A stretch of DNA of 64,000 nucleotides from Thermoplasmata archaeon (lineage in GTDB: Archaea > Thermoplasmatota > Thermoplasmata > Lutacidiplasmatales > UBA184), in the NCBI GenBank assembly GCA_022750115.1, contig JAKIWI010000003.1:36927-100926 (forward strand), given 5' to 3'. Positions 50,196-59,266 of the stretch are shown in pieces (position 1 is the first letter of the stretch; each line of letters starts with the position of its first letter). The position numbers and the translations under genes were made by a program. The notes under the pieces were generated by a model. The model saw only the letters and a list, made by a program, of their open reading frames with translations. It had not been told where the DNA came from and made no database searches.

Positions 50196-53111
50196 ATGAA
50201 TCCAACCACCCACCGCGCCACTCTGGCCGTCCTTGTCGCGGCGACCGTGGCCGTGGTCGCGTTTTCGAGCGTCGTCGCCTTGGCCGGCGGCCCTCACTCG
50301 ACGACCACTGCCAGTAGCGGTATCCGGCCGAGCGGAACCACGACCATCACGTCCTGTACCGAGGCCGCGCTCGCCGCAGCCGTCGCCAGCGGTGGGAACG
50401 CGACGTTCGGCCTCAGTTGCAGGCCCCTCACGATGAAATCGCCGATCAACATCACGGCGGGCCTCACGATCAACATCAGTTCCGGGGGCAACACGGTCGA
50501 ACTGAGCGGAGCCGGTACGAGCCAGCTGTTCGTCGTGAAGGGTGGCCATCTCAACATCACGGGACTCTACCTCGAGTTCGGTCACGCGAAGGGCGCCGCC
50601 GGGAAGGCGGGATCGTTCGGCAGCAACGGGATCGGGGGCAGCAACGGAATGGCCGGAGCCCCTGGTACCAGCGGGACGGGCCAGTCCGGCACCGCCGCAA
50701 CCCACGCCTCCAAGGGACACAACGGCACCGCGGGAGGGGCGGGAACCGCGGGCGGTAGCGCCCGCGGCGGCGCGATCTGGATCCAAAGCGGAGTCGTGGT
50801 GCTCAGCTCGGACACCTTCAACGTCAACACCGTGCTCGGCGGCAACGGCGGCGCGGGGAGCGCCGGCGGGTCCGGTGGCACCGGAGGGGACGGCGGCCCG
50901 GGAGGCAACGGCGGCAGCGGCACGTACGGCTCCGCGGGCGGCAATGGCGGCAGCGGCGGTGCCGGCACCAACGGAGCCGCCGGTGGCCACGGCGGAAAGG
51001 GTGGGAACGGCGGCGTCGGGGGAATCGGGGAAGGCGGAGCGATCTACAACGCCGGAACCCTGACGCTCATCTCGGACTCTTTCAGCTCCAATTACGCGGC
51101 CGGTGGCAACGGCGGGACCGGCGGTACGGCCGGCTCGGGCGGTAACGGCGGACTCGGAGGGAACGGCGGCATCGCTGGCAACGGCGGCACCGCCATCAAC
51201 ACGAGCGGCGGGCACGGCGGAACCGGCGGCCACAACGGCGGCGGGGGAGCCGCGGGCTTCGGCGGAGCCGGAGGTAACGGCGGCGCCGGCGGGGCCGCGG
51301 AGGGCGGGGCGATCTTCAACGCCGGTCAGTTGACCGTCTCGAGCTCGACGTTCACGGCCGACGCGTTGTACGCTGGCAGCGGCGGCAATGCGGGCAACGG
51401 GGGTCACGGCGGAATGGGCGGCAGCGGCGACACCGGCGGTGGCTCGGGGGCCGGTGGGGGCCAGGGCGGTCAGCCCCAGGCCGGAGGAACGGGCGGATCC
51501 GGGGGCTCCGGAGGTCCGGGCCAGCCGGGCGGCGCGGGCGCGGCCGGGGCGAATGGCGGCGCCGCGGGTCTCGGAGGCGCGGGAGGCGCTGCGAAGGGCG
51601 GGTCGATCTTCACGTCGCGGGCGGCGACGATCACGGGCACGACGTTCACGAGCGACCAGGTCAACGGCGGGACCGGCGCCAACGGCGGCACGGGCGGCTC
51701 CGGGGGCGACGCCGGCAACGGCGGTGCGGCCGGAGGCGGCGGCGGGGGCGGCGCGGCCGGGCCGGGGGATGTGTTCATGGGAACGGGCGGCGGCCTCGGC
51801 GGGACCGGCGGCGCCACGAGCCCGGGCGCGACCTCCGGCGTCGCGGGCGTGGGGGGTTCGGGCGCTCCGGGCGGGGCCGGAGGCGCGGGTGGGCTTACCG
51901 CCGGCGGATCGGTCTACTCGAACCTGACAGCCGGGAAGCTCACGCTCGCGAACTCCCAGGTCTCCTTCTCGGGACTGCTCGGGGGAAACGGAGGTTCGGG
52001 CGGCGCGGGCGGTTCCGGGGAATACGGGGGCTTCGGTGGGCCGGGCGGGTACGGCGGGTCCGGCGGGAGCGGCGGGTTCGGGGTCAGCAACAACACGTTG
52101 TCCGGGTATGACGGGGGATCCGGCGCCCCGGGGAACGCGGGGTCCATCGGCTCCGTCGGCGGCGCCGGCGGCGGCAGCGCGGCGGCGGGTGCCGGCGGGG
52201 TCGGAGGCGCGGCGTTCGGCGGCGGTGTGTTTGTCGCGGGCAACGCGAACCTCTCCAACGACCTGATCGAATCTTCGACGGCCGACGCGGGATCCGGTGG
52301 ACCCGGTGGCGCGGGCGGCGCTGGCGGATCCGGCGGCTCCGGCGAACTGGGCGGCAACGGTGGCTCGGGCGGCGGCGGCGGATCGGGCAGCGTGAGCGCC
52401 GGGAACGGCGGCGGTGGCGGCGCCGCGGGGAGCGCCGGACCGGGCGGCGCGGGTGGCCCGGGCGCCGGCGGGTACGCGGGCGCGCTCGGCGGCGCCGGCG
52501 GCTCATCCTGGGGCGGCGGAGTTTACGCCTCGGGGAGCCTTTCGCTCACGATGACCAACTTCACCTCGGACGCGGCGACCGGAGGGGTCGGCGGACCCGG
52601 CGGGAACGGCGGGCCGGGCGGCGCGGGCGGTGCGGGTGGTGTCGGCGGGTACGGGGGGAATGGGGGCGCGGGTGGCTCCGGCATGAGCGGAGGCCACGGA
52701 GGGATTGGAGGGAACGGCGGGTCCGGTGGCCACGGCGGCGACTCGGGCGGCGGCGGGAACGGCGCGAACGGCGGCGCCGGCGGCAGCGCCTCCGGTGGCG
52801 GCCTCTACAACACCACGACGCTCGTCAAGAACACCGGCAATACCTACACGTCCAACTCGGTGACCGCGGCGTCGGGCGGCTCGGACAGCTGCTCGGGCGG
52901 CATCGGGACCGGCTGCGCCGGATTGAGCGTGGCGGGCGGAACCGGTGGTCACGGCGGCACGCGGGGCGTCGGAGGGGCGAACGGGAACGGCACGGGCCAC
53001 GGAGCCAACGGCACGACGGGAACGACCGGCGGGGCCGGTGGGAATTTCCCGAACGGATCGGCGGGCGTGAACGGACCGACCGGGGTCGCTCGGTACCCGG
53101 ACCACAACTAG
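50196..53111 (+). CDS. Secreted glycine-rich PGRS-like surface protein with beta-helix repeats
   Basis: A 971-residue protein with a signal peptide (ATLAVLVAATVAVVAFSSVVALAG). Residues ~55-125 start like a right-handed beta-helix (TEAALAAAVASGG, ITAGLTINISSGGNTVEL). Eight non-glycine segments then recur roughly every 90-105 residues, each like GGAIYNAGTLTLISDSFSSN. Long tracts of GGxGGxGG with G, N, A, S and T separate them. The pattern resembles PE_PGRS proteins and pectate-lyase-like or polymorphic-outer-membrane repeats. The glycine tracts could form polyglycine-II sheets. The role is presumably cell surface or adhesion; no catalytic motif is seen. Confidence 0.7.
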   Translation: MNPTTHRATLAVLVAATVAVVAFSSVVALAGGPHSTTTASSGIRPSGTTTITSCTEAALAAAVASGGNATFGLSCRPLTMKSPINITAGLTINISSGGNTVELSGAGTSQLFVVKGGHLNITGLYLEFGHAKGAAGKAGSFGSNGIGGSNGMAGAPGTSGTGQSGTAATHASKGHNGTAGGAGTAGGSARGGAIWIQSGVVVLSSDTFNVNTVLGGNGGAGSAGGSGGTGGDGGPGGNGGSGTYGSAGGNGGSGGAGTNGAAGGHGGKGGNGGVGGIGEGGAIYNAGTLTLISDSFSSNYAAGGNGGTGGTAGSGGNGGLGGNGGIAGNGGTAINTSGGHGGTGGHNGGGGAAGFGGAGGNGGAGGAAEGGAIFNAGQLTVSSSTFTADALYAGSGGNAGNGGHGGMGGSGDTGGGSGAGGGQGGQPQAGGTGGSGGSGGPGQPGGAGAAGANGGAAGLGGAGGAAKGGSIFTSRAATITGTTFTSDQVNGGTGANGGTGGSGGDAGNGGAAGGGGGGGAAGPGDVFMGTGGGLGGTGGATSPGATSGVAGVGGSGAPGGAGGAGGLTAGGSVYSNLTAGKLTLANSQVSFSGLLGGNGGSGGAGGSGEYGGFGGPGGYGGSGGSGGFGVSNNTLSGYDGGSGAPGNAGSIGSVGGAGGGSAAAGAGGVGGAAFGGGVFVAGNANLSNDLIESSTADAGSGGPGGAGGAGGSGGSGELGGNGGSGGGGGSGSVSAGNGGGGGAAGSAGPGGAGGPGAGGYAGALGGAGGSSWGGGVYASGSLSLTMTNFTSDAATGGVGGPGGNGGPGGAGGAGGVGGYGGNGGAGGSGMSGGHGGIGGNGGSGGHGGDSGGGGNGANGGAGGSASGGGLYNTTTLVKNTGNTYTSNSVTAASGGSDSCSGGIGTGCAGLSVAGGTGGHGGTRGVGGANGNGTGHGANGTTGTTGGAGGNFPNGSAGVNGPTGVARYPDHN
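50196..53111 (+). repeat. Coding repeats: eight beta-strand segments alternating with Gly-rich tracts
   Basis: Conserved GG(A/S/G)(I/V/L)(W/Y/F) segments begin near nucleotides 50762, 51034, 51304, 51600, 51904, 52218, 52515 and 52797, so the period is about 270-315 bases. Between them the DNA is nearly simple-sequence (ggcggn units), which makes recombination and copy-number change likely. The reverse strand carries long shadow frames because of the biased composition. Confidence 0.7.
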
Positions 53112-53234
53112 CGGGGCTCCCTCCGAACTCCCCCACGGGGGTGAGGAGTCCCCGCGGGTGCGGGATCCGTTTCCCGGTTCGAGCCGCGTTCTACCGAATG
53201 GTTTGAATCCGAGAGCGCTCTCCACCGGCCCCAG

Positions 53235-54890
53235 ATGTCTCTCGACCGCCGGGGTCGGCAACGCCGGCGGCTGCTCCTGGGTGCAAGCCTGGCAATGATC
53301 GGTGGACTCCTGGTCGTGCCGGGCGTCCTGGTCGCTCCCGCGCGGGCCGATTCCGCCGCGGTGACCCCCGGGCAGTGGTTCGCGTTCGACTACGACATCT
53401 ACCTCGACAACGGGGTCGGCAACTACTCGGGGTACACCGAGCAGACCCTCGAGCACTACCGGTACCACGTCGTCAGCGTTGTCGGCTCGAACGTCACGCT
53501 GTTCGGGAGCGGCAACTGGCAGTTCTCGAACAACTCGGGGGGGAGCGGGAGCGGCAGCTGGTCGGAGACGTTCTCGTACTCCTCCGCCACCCGACTCTAT
53601 CTCTGGGGGTTCGACGTCTTCGGAAACTACTCGAAGCCCGCGATCTGGTTCTGGGTCCCGACGCCGCTCGCGAACGGACAGGTGCTCCCGATCCTGGACG
53701 ACAACTTCACCGTCCGTGCCCAGAGCACCGACGTCTGGGGCGGTCTCCCGCCCATCCCCCGGCAGGGGATCCAGCTCGAGACGACGGGCTCCTTCGTGCG
53801 GACCGACAGCTACGGGAACTTCAACGCCAACTGGGACGACACCTACTGGTTCGCGCCGAGCTCCGGCTTCGTCCTGGCGGAGACGTACGTCGAGCAGGAC
53901 TCGAACTCCGCCGGCGACGGGTTCCGATGGCGCGAACTCGCCACGGTCACCTCGGCGAGCTACCTGATCCCGTACGACTGGGCGGCGCTGCTCGCCGTCT
54001 ACGCGGGGATCCCGGCGACGGTGGCGGGAGCCCTCGTGTCGATCCGGTGGTACCATCGCGGGCCGCGCCACGTCCGCCCGACGCCGCCGCGGACCGGCCC
54101 CTCCGTGACCGTGCGGCGGGTTCGGAACGTGACCAAGTACCTCGCGTTGCCGACGGCCACGGCCTCGCCGTACGGCCCGTTCCTGCCGTTGATCGTCCGA
54201 CGCGCGCGGCAGCGGAAGTGCCCGGTCTGGGTGGCGACGGACGGGACCCGGCTCGTCGGGGTCATGGTCCGCGAGCGGGAGGCGCGGGTCTCCGCCCTCT
54301 TCACATCGGATCCCGCCATCGCAAAGCTGTTCCGCTCGATGAACCGCTCGCGCGGGTTCTTCGCCGAGCTCCCGCCCAGCGCCTGGGTCCCGCCAGCGCA
54401 ATCGGTCGACCGGTTCTCGGTCCTGACACTCTCGCCGGTCCCCGCTCCGACGAGCGCGGACCCGAGCGTCCGCCCGATGCGGCCGGAGGACCTCGCGGCG
54501 GTCCTCGTGCTCGCCAAGGCGGTCTACACGATCCCCGAGCCGAAGTGGCTCCGGCAGGCGTTCGACGACGGCGACCTCGGGTTCACGGCCTGGGACGGCT
54601 CGGAGCTCGTCGGCTTCGCCTTCGCCACGGTCGCGGGGGACGACGCCATCCTCCACACGCTGACGGTGGACCGGCGCTACCGCGGGCAGGGGTACGGCCA
54701 CGCCCTGATGGCCGCCCGGCTGAGCGCGCTCGCTGCCCTCGGCGTGCAGCGCGCGCTCGTCGAGATCTCGGTCCGCAACGTGGCGTCGCTGGCGGTCGCC
54801 CGGGCGTTCGGCTTCGCGAAAATCGGCGAGACGACGTACTACTCCCGGAAACCGAAGCGGGCGGTCCCCGTCGACCGGAGGCCGTTCTGA
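53235..54890 (+). CDS. Secreted sensor-like domain fused through a membrane helix to a GNAT acetyltransferase domain
   Basis: 551 residues. A twin-arginine-like basic start (RRRLLLGASLAMIGGLLVVPG) leads to an outer beta-rich domain (~40-240) with Tyr/Trp-rich strands (WFAFDYDIYLDN, WGFDVFGNYSKPAIWFWVP). A membrane helix follows (WAALLAVYAGIPATVAGALVSI, ~250-272). The cytoplasmic part (~300-551) contains two GNAT-like halves; the second is canonical (RPMRPEDLAAVLVLAKAVY, acetyl-CoA loop DRRYRGQGYGHALM, SVRNVASLAVARAFGF). One-helix membrane proteins pairing an outer domain with a GNAT are unusual and suggest signal-triggered acetylation. It heads an operon with two unknown genes. Confidence 0.7.
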   Translation: MSLDRRGRQRRRLLLGASLAMIGGLLVVPGVLVAPARADSAAVTPGQWFAFDYDIYLDNGVGNYSGYTEQTLEHYRYHVVSVVGSNVTLFGSGNWQFSNNSGGSGSGSWSETFSYSSATRLYLWGFDVFGNYSKPAIWFWVPTPLANGQVLPILDDNFTVRAQSTDVWGGLPPIPRQGIQLETTGSFVRTDSYGNFNANWDDTYWFAPSSGFVLAETYVEQDSNSAGDGFRWRELATVTSASYLIPYDWAALLAVYAGIPATVAGALVSIRWYHRGPRHVRPTPPRTGPSVTVRRVRNVTKYLALPTATASPYGPFLPLIVRRARQRKCPVWVATDGTRLVGVMVREREARVSALFTSDPAIAKLFRSMNRSRGFFAELPPSAWVPPAQSVDRFSVLTLSPVPAPTSADPSVRPMRPEDLAAVLVLAKAVYTIPEPKWLRQAFDDGDLGFTAWDGSELVGFAFATVAGDDAILHTLTVDRRYRGQGYGHALMAARLSALAALGVQRALVEISVRNVASLAVARAFGFAKIGETTYYSRKPKRAVPVDRRPF

Positions 54891-54892
54891 CG

Positions 54893-56116
54893 ATGGTGCC
54901 CGCCGTCTGGGTGGCGAACGAACCGCTCGAGCTCGTCCGGCTCACCGAGGGTCTGGTCACGGTCGGGAATCCAGCCTTCCGGCAGCTCTGGCAGGACGGT
55001 CTCGCCGGGGGATTCGTCCCCCGGCTGCTCTGGGAACTCGCGGGTCGCCCGCCGGGCACTCCTGCGGAGGGGATCCGGGACGACAACCGGAGCGCGCTGC
55101 TCCCGGCGCACCGGACCGTCGTCGGGTCGCAGGAGTACGTCGTTTCCGTCAAGGGGTGCGGCGCGAAGTACGACGCCTTCCAACCTCGCCGACTCTCGCA
55201 CGGGATCCTTCGCGAGATCTGCCACGACCCGGAGCTCCGCCGGTCGTTGGAGGGTCGCGAGGGCGAGATCCCGAACTTCCTCCTCGGGGAGCGCTGGTGG
55301 GGCTACGCCCCGTACGGGGGCCAGGCCGCCGACAACGCGCTCGTGAGCCTGCTCGCGAGCCTGCGTGCCGACGTCGACCAGATCGCGGGGTTCCACATCT
55401 GCCCGGTCGTCGCCGCCGTGCAGCTCCCGCCCGCCATCGCGGCCGTCGCCTCCCAGTTCTACTGGATGCGCCGGTACGACGGGGCCTACTGGCAGGAGGT
55501 CCGATTGATGCCGTCGAACGTTCGGCTGTACTTCCACAGCCCGCTCACCCTCGGCGTCGACCCCGCCCGGGTCCTCGCGCTCTACCAGCTCGATTCGCTG
55601 GAGCGGTGCGCCGACTTCCTGGAGCATCTGCTGGCGTCGGCGATCGCGGCCACGACCCTGCTCGCGCGCACGCTGCGCTACGACAGCGACCGGTCGCTCT
55701 ACACGGGCCTCGATTTCTTCGAGGTGTACCTCGACAAGGACTCGGTCGTCGCCGGGGACGGGACGCTTCACTTCGCGGACCTCGAGGGGGTCGAGCCGTT
55801 CCAGGCGGAGAATCCGCACGCGGTCAAGGAGCGGATCTTTGGGCAGTTCTACCAGAACATCTACGAGGCGTCCTACGCGGTCGAGATGGTCGCCCGCACC
55901 GTGTGGAGCACGCTCGGGATCACCGCGTCGGAGTCGGACCGCCGGGCGTGGACCCTGGAACGCCTCGAGCACGCGGTGCAATCGGACCCGTACGTCCGGG
56001 TCCATCGCTCGGGCGAGCGCCTCACGTTGACGGTCGAACCGGCGGTGGATCCGGAGAAGACCTCGCTCGAGCTCATCTGGACCAGCGGGACGGAGGGGGC
56101 GGCCGTTGGACACTGA
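54893..56116 (+). CDS. Unknown soluble protein of a three-gene cassette (possible kinase-like fold)
   Basis: A 407-residue protein that I do not recognise. It begins 2 bases after the membrane-GNAT stop and overlaps the next gene by 11 bases, so the three are one operon. Landmarks are a Cys-Gly-rich VVSVKGCGAKYDAFQPRRLSHG, FLLGERWWGYAPYGGQAADN and an acidic DKDSVVAGDGTLHFADLEGVEP. The last is vaguely like the metal-binding loop of protein-kinase-like folds, too weak to call. No signal peptide or membrane helix is clear. The frame extends upstream inside the previous gene; ATG 54893 is chosen from gene spacing. Confidence 0.6.
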   Translation: MVPAVWVANEPLELVRLTEGLVTVGNPAFRQLWQDGLAGGFVPRLLWELAGRPPGTPAEGIRDDNRSALLPAHRTVVGSQEYVVSVKGCGAKYDAFQPRRLSHGILREICHDPELRRSLEGREGEIPNFLLGERWWGYAPYGGQAADNALVSLLASLRADVDQIAGFHICPVVAAVQLPPAIAAVASQFYWMRRYDGAYWQEVRLMPSNVRLYFHSPLTLGVDPARVLALYQLDSLERCADFLEHLLASAIAATTLLARTLRYDSDRSLYTGLDFFEVYLDKDSVVAGDGTLHFADLEGVEPFQAENPHAVKERIFGQFYQNIYEASYAVEMVARTVWSTLGITASESDRRAWTLERLEHAVQSDPYVRVHRSGERLTLTVEPAVDPEKTSLELIWTSGTEGAAVGH

Positions 56117-57671
56117 CCGGGCGCTCCAGCTGCTCACCGCGCTGGCGAACGGACGCGACCCTGCGGCGACCCCGGGCGAGCTCGCCGACCTGGTCGAGCT
56201 CGGGGGGATCGACGAGGTCTCCCCCGACGCGCGGGCCGGACTGGCCGCGAACGCCACGGGCCTCGATGCGGCCCGGTCGGCGGTGCGGGACCAGCGGCGG
56301 GCCTTGGACCTCGCGTGGGGTCCGCGGACGGGCCCTCTCTCCGGGGCCAACAAGGGCGCGCTCGCGGCCGCGCAGGCGACGCTCCGCGCGGCCGTCGCCC
56401 AACTGGAGGCCGGCAGCCTCGCGCAGGCGACCGTCGCCGCGCTCGTCCCGAACTCCCCGACGGGATCGTTCGTGTCGCTGACGCTGTCCGGTCGCCAGAC
56501 GCTCGTCGACCTCACCGCCTGGCGGACGCGATTCGGCCGCGTGGAACTGCGGGAATTCGACGAACGCGTCGACAGCCTCGGGCGGTTGTTGGGCTCCTGG
56601 GTCGGTTCGGCGATCCCGATCGCGGACGGGCTGGACGACGTCGACCAGAACTCCCGATTCCACTGGGGACACCCCGCCGTCCGGGCGAGCGCCCTCATGC
56701 TCCTCGCCCAGGGCGGCGCGACCTTCTCGCAAGAGTACCTCGCTTCGCGGGTCACCTACTTCTTCCGCCAGATCGGCCACCACGGAAAATCCCCGTCGGA
56801 CGGCCTGATGGTCGCCTCCGTGCTCGCCGCCGTCAACGGCGACTCCGAGCCGGTCAAGACGGCGTTCCTCTGGATCCGCGCCGGCCTCGCGAACGGCCCC
56901 CCGTTCGCCGGCGCACCGTCGCTCCCGATCGACCTCGCGGCGGCCTGCCTCGCCGACCTCCCGATGGCGAGGACCCCCGAAGGGTTCGCCGGCATGGCCG
57001 AGATGTCGCAGGCCCTGGGCACCAACGACCCCCTGGCGGTCGCGATGCTGGTGCGATCCGGCTACTCCCTCGTCGACGCCGCGACGCGGTTCCGCGCGGC
57101 GACCGAGGCGCTGCAGGGACTCGGGTACACGGACGGGTCGATCCCGACCTCCGCGGCGATGCTCGCGAGCTCCCTCGTCGCCGCCCCGTCGTTCGCGGCG
57201 CGGCTCTCGGAGCTCGACCCGTGGGCGCGCGCCTCGTTCCCATCGCCCGCCGTCGCCGCGGCGCTGCTCGGCTCCCTCCTTCTCGCTCCCTCGGAGGCGC
57301 TCCTGCTCCAGAAGTACGCGGTCGGCCGGGTCGCCGCCGGGTCGTTCTTCGACGAGACCCCCGAGATCGACTACCTCGCTCTGCTCGTCGTCTCGGGGAT
57401 CGTGCGCAGCGGCACCGCGGCCGAACAGCTCGGTCTCGCCCCGCCCTCCGATCGTCCCGAGCTCACGCCGCTCGGCGGCACGGGCCAGGGGTGGACCGTC
57501 CCCGACTCGGCCCCGCTCCCCTCGAGCGCCCCGGCCCTGGCCGTCGGGGCCACGGGGGCCGTCCTCCTCCCGGCGCTGTTCGCCGGCCAGGCGTACTGGC
57601 TGTACCAGGCGTACTTCGAGTACACCCGCCAGCACCCGGTCCACTCCAACCTGGTCCCGATCTACGGCTAA
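56106..57671 (+). CDS. Unknown helical protein, third gene of the cassette
   Basis: A 521-residue, mostly helical, alanine-rich protein from TTG 56106, overlapping the preceding gene. Recurrent helix-turn-helix-hairpin units (SGRQTLVDLTAWRTRFG; MLVRSGYSLVDAATRFRAATEAL) suggest an alpha-solenoid-like body. A hydrophobic segment near the C-terminus (AVGATGAVLLPALFAGQAYWLYQA) could be a membrane helix. I recognise no family or catalytic motif. Co-transcription with a membrane acetyltransferase suggests it is a partner or target. Confidence 0.55.
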   Translation: MDTDRALQLLTALANGRDPAATPGELADLVELGGIDEVSPDARAGLAANATGLDAARSAVRDQRRALDLAWGPRTGPLSGANKGALAAAQATLRAAVAQLEAGSLAQATVAALVPNSPTGSFVSLTLSGRQTLVDLTAWRTRFGRVELREFDERVDSLGRLLGSWVGSAIPIADGLDDVDQNSRFHWGHPAVRASALMLLAQGGATFSQEYLASRVTYFFRQIGHHGKSPSDGLMVASVLAAVNGDSEPVKTAFLWIRAGLANGPPFAGAPSLPIDLAAACLADLPMARTPEGFAGMAEMSQALGTNDPLAVAMLVRSGYSLVDAATRFRAATEALQGLGYTDGSIPTSAAMLASSLVAAPSFAARLSELDPWARASFPSPAVAAALLGSLLLAPSEALLLQKYAVGRVAAGSFFDETPEIDYLALLVVSGIVRSGTAAEQLGLAPPSDRPELTPLGGTGQGWTVPDSAPLPSSAPALAVGATGAVLLPALFAGQAYWLYQAYFEYTRQHPVHSNLVPIYG

Positions 57672-57771
57672 GATTTCGGGATCCACGCACGCCGCCCCGA
57701 GGTCTCCGGGAAGCGGAACCGCGGCCGCCGGCTTGGAATCGGTCGGGGAGAGCCCGCAGTTCCCTGCGGTC

Positions 57772-59253
57772 TCAGCCGTAATTCACGGAGATGAGCTTCA
57801 CGTCCGTCATCTCCTCCATCGCGTAGCGGAGCCCCTCGCGGCCGATGCCGCTCTCCTTCACGCCGCCGAACGGCAGCGCGTCCCAGCGGAGGTTCGTCGG
57901 GTCGTTCAGATGGACCCCGCCGGCGCGGATCCGCCGGGCGAGGCCGAACGCGCGCTTGAGGTCGTTCGTGTAGACGGCGGCCTGGAGCCCGTACGGGGTC
58001 CCGTTCGCGATTCGGACCGCTTCCTCGTCGTCCTTGAAGCGGAGGATGGGCACAACGGGTCCGAACGGCTCCTCGCGCGCCACGCGGGCAGACTCGGGAA
58101 CGTGATCGAGGACGGTCGGAGGGTAGTAGAACCCCGGCGACGCCGCGGGCCGGGCCCCGCCCGTCAGGACCATCGCCGACCGCTCGCGGGCGTCGGCGAC
58201 GAGGGCTTCCATCCGGTCGACCGCGGCGGCGTCGATCACCGGGCCGACCTGGGTCGACTCCTCGAGCGCCGGGCCGACCTTGAGGCGGCGGGCGGCCTCG
58301 GCGAACTGCTGGGCGAAGGCGTCGGCGATCGACTCGTGGACGAGCAGCCGCTTCGACGCCGTGCACACCTGGCCCGAGTAGGCGAACGCGCCGCGAATCG
58401 CCGCCGGCACGACGACACCGAGCGGTGCGTCCTCGAGGACGACGAACGGGTCGCTGCCCCCGAGCTCGAGGAGGACGCGCTTCGCGTGGCGTCCGGCCTT
58501 TTCGGCGATCCCTTTCCCCACTTCGGTGGAGCCGGTGAACGTGATGAACCGCGTCGCCGGATGCTCGACCAACGCGTCGCCCACGGCGCCGCCGGGTCCG
58601 AGGACGACGTTCAGCACCCCCGCCGGGACCCCCGCGGCGGCGGCGTGCGAGGCGAGGCGGAGCGCGGTGAACGGCGCCGCGCTCGTCGGCTTCGCGACGA
58701 CCGGGTTGCCGGCCGCGAGCGCGGGAGCGATCTTGTGGCTCAGGAGGTTGAGGGGGAAGTTGAACGGGCCAATCGCGACCACCACACCGACCGGCTCGCG
58801 GACGGTGAAGAGGAGTCGCGTCTCATTCCCGGGCGGGTGCGTGTAGGCGTCGGCGGGGAACGTTTCGCCGGTGAGGTGGCGGATCGTGTCCGCCGCGAAC
58901 TCGAACACCCAGGCGGCGCGCGTCGCCTCGACGCGCGCGTCGGCGAGCGGCTTTCCGACCTCGCGGGAGATGAGGCGGGCCATCGTCTCACGGTCGTCCC
59001 GAAGGCGGGTCGCGAGCGTGTAGAGGATCGCGGCGCGGCGATGCCCGGGGGTCCCGCCCCACGACTCGCGCACGGCCTCGGCCGCCTCCACCGCGGCCCG
59101 AGCATCGTCCGCCGAGCCGACTGCAACGTCCCCGAGGGAGAGGCCGGTCGACGGGTCGATCACCGGGCGATACGTTCCGGTCGAAGGAGCGCGTCGGGCG
59201 CCACCGACCCACAGGTCGGCGCGCCGGTCGGCGGGGATCCCGTCGTCGATCAC
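57772..59253 (-). CDS. NAD(P)-dependent aldehyde dehydrogenase
   Basis: A 493-residue aldehyde dehydrogenase that oxidises aldehydes to acids. The catalytic Cys297 is in AYSGQVCTASKR and Glu263 in LLELGGSDPF. The cofactor loop is GPFNFPLNL with FTGSTEVGKGI (GSTxVG). The close GSDPF variant and the region near 135-147 (YTHPPGNETR) resemble lactaldehyde or glyceraldehyde-type dehydrogenases (GapN-like). It follows the second aldehyde dehydrogenase gene by 13 bases, so the pair shares a transcript. Substrate specificity cannot be read. Confidence 0.85.
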   Translation of the reverse strand: MIDDGIPADRRADLWVGGARRAPSTGTYRPVIDPSTGLSLGDVAVGSADDARAAVEAAEAVRESWGGTPGHRRAAILYTLATRLRDDRETMARLISREVGKPLADARVEATRAAWVFEFAADTIRHLTGETFPADAYTHPPGNETRLLFTVREPVGVVVAIGPFNFPLNLLSHKIAPALAAGNPVVAKPTSAAPFTALRLASHAAAAGVPAGVLNVVLGPGGAVGDALVEHPATRFITFTGSTEVGKGIAEKAGRHAKRVLLELGGSDPFVVLEDAPLGVVVPAAIRGAFAYSGQVCTASKRLLVHESIADAFAQQFAEAARRLKVGPALEESTQVGPVIDAAAVDRMEALVADARERSAMVLTGGARPAASPGFYYPPTVLDHVPESARVAREEPFGPVVPILRFKDDEEAVRIANGTPYGLQAAVYTNDLKRAFGLARRIRAGGVHLNDPTNLRWDALPFGGVKESGIGREGLRYAMEEMTDVKLISVNYG

Positions 59254-59266
59254 TCGGGACTCTCCG

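Noticed and set aside
50196-53111. Glycine-rich repeats as a CRISPR array or satellite
   Set aside because: Repeats are in frame, diverged and encode a secreted protein with periodic strands; there are no constant repeats with unique spacers.
52503-54701. Long leftward 732-residue frame opposite the glycine-rich and GNAT genes
   Set aside because: A composition shadow of the (ggc)n-rich coding strand, with no recognisable motif.
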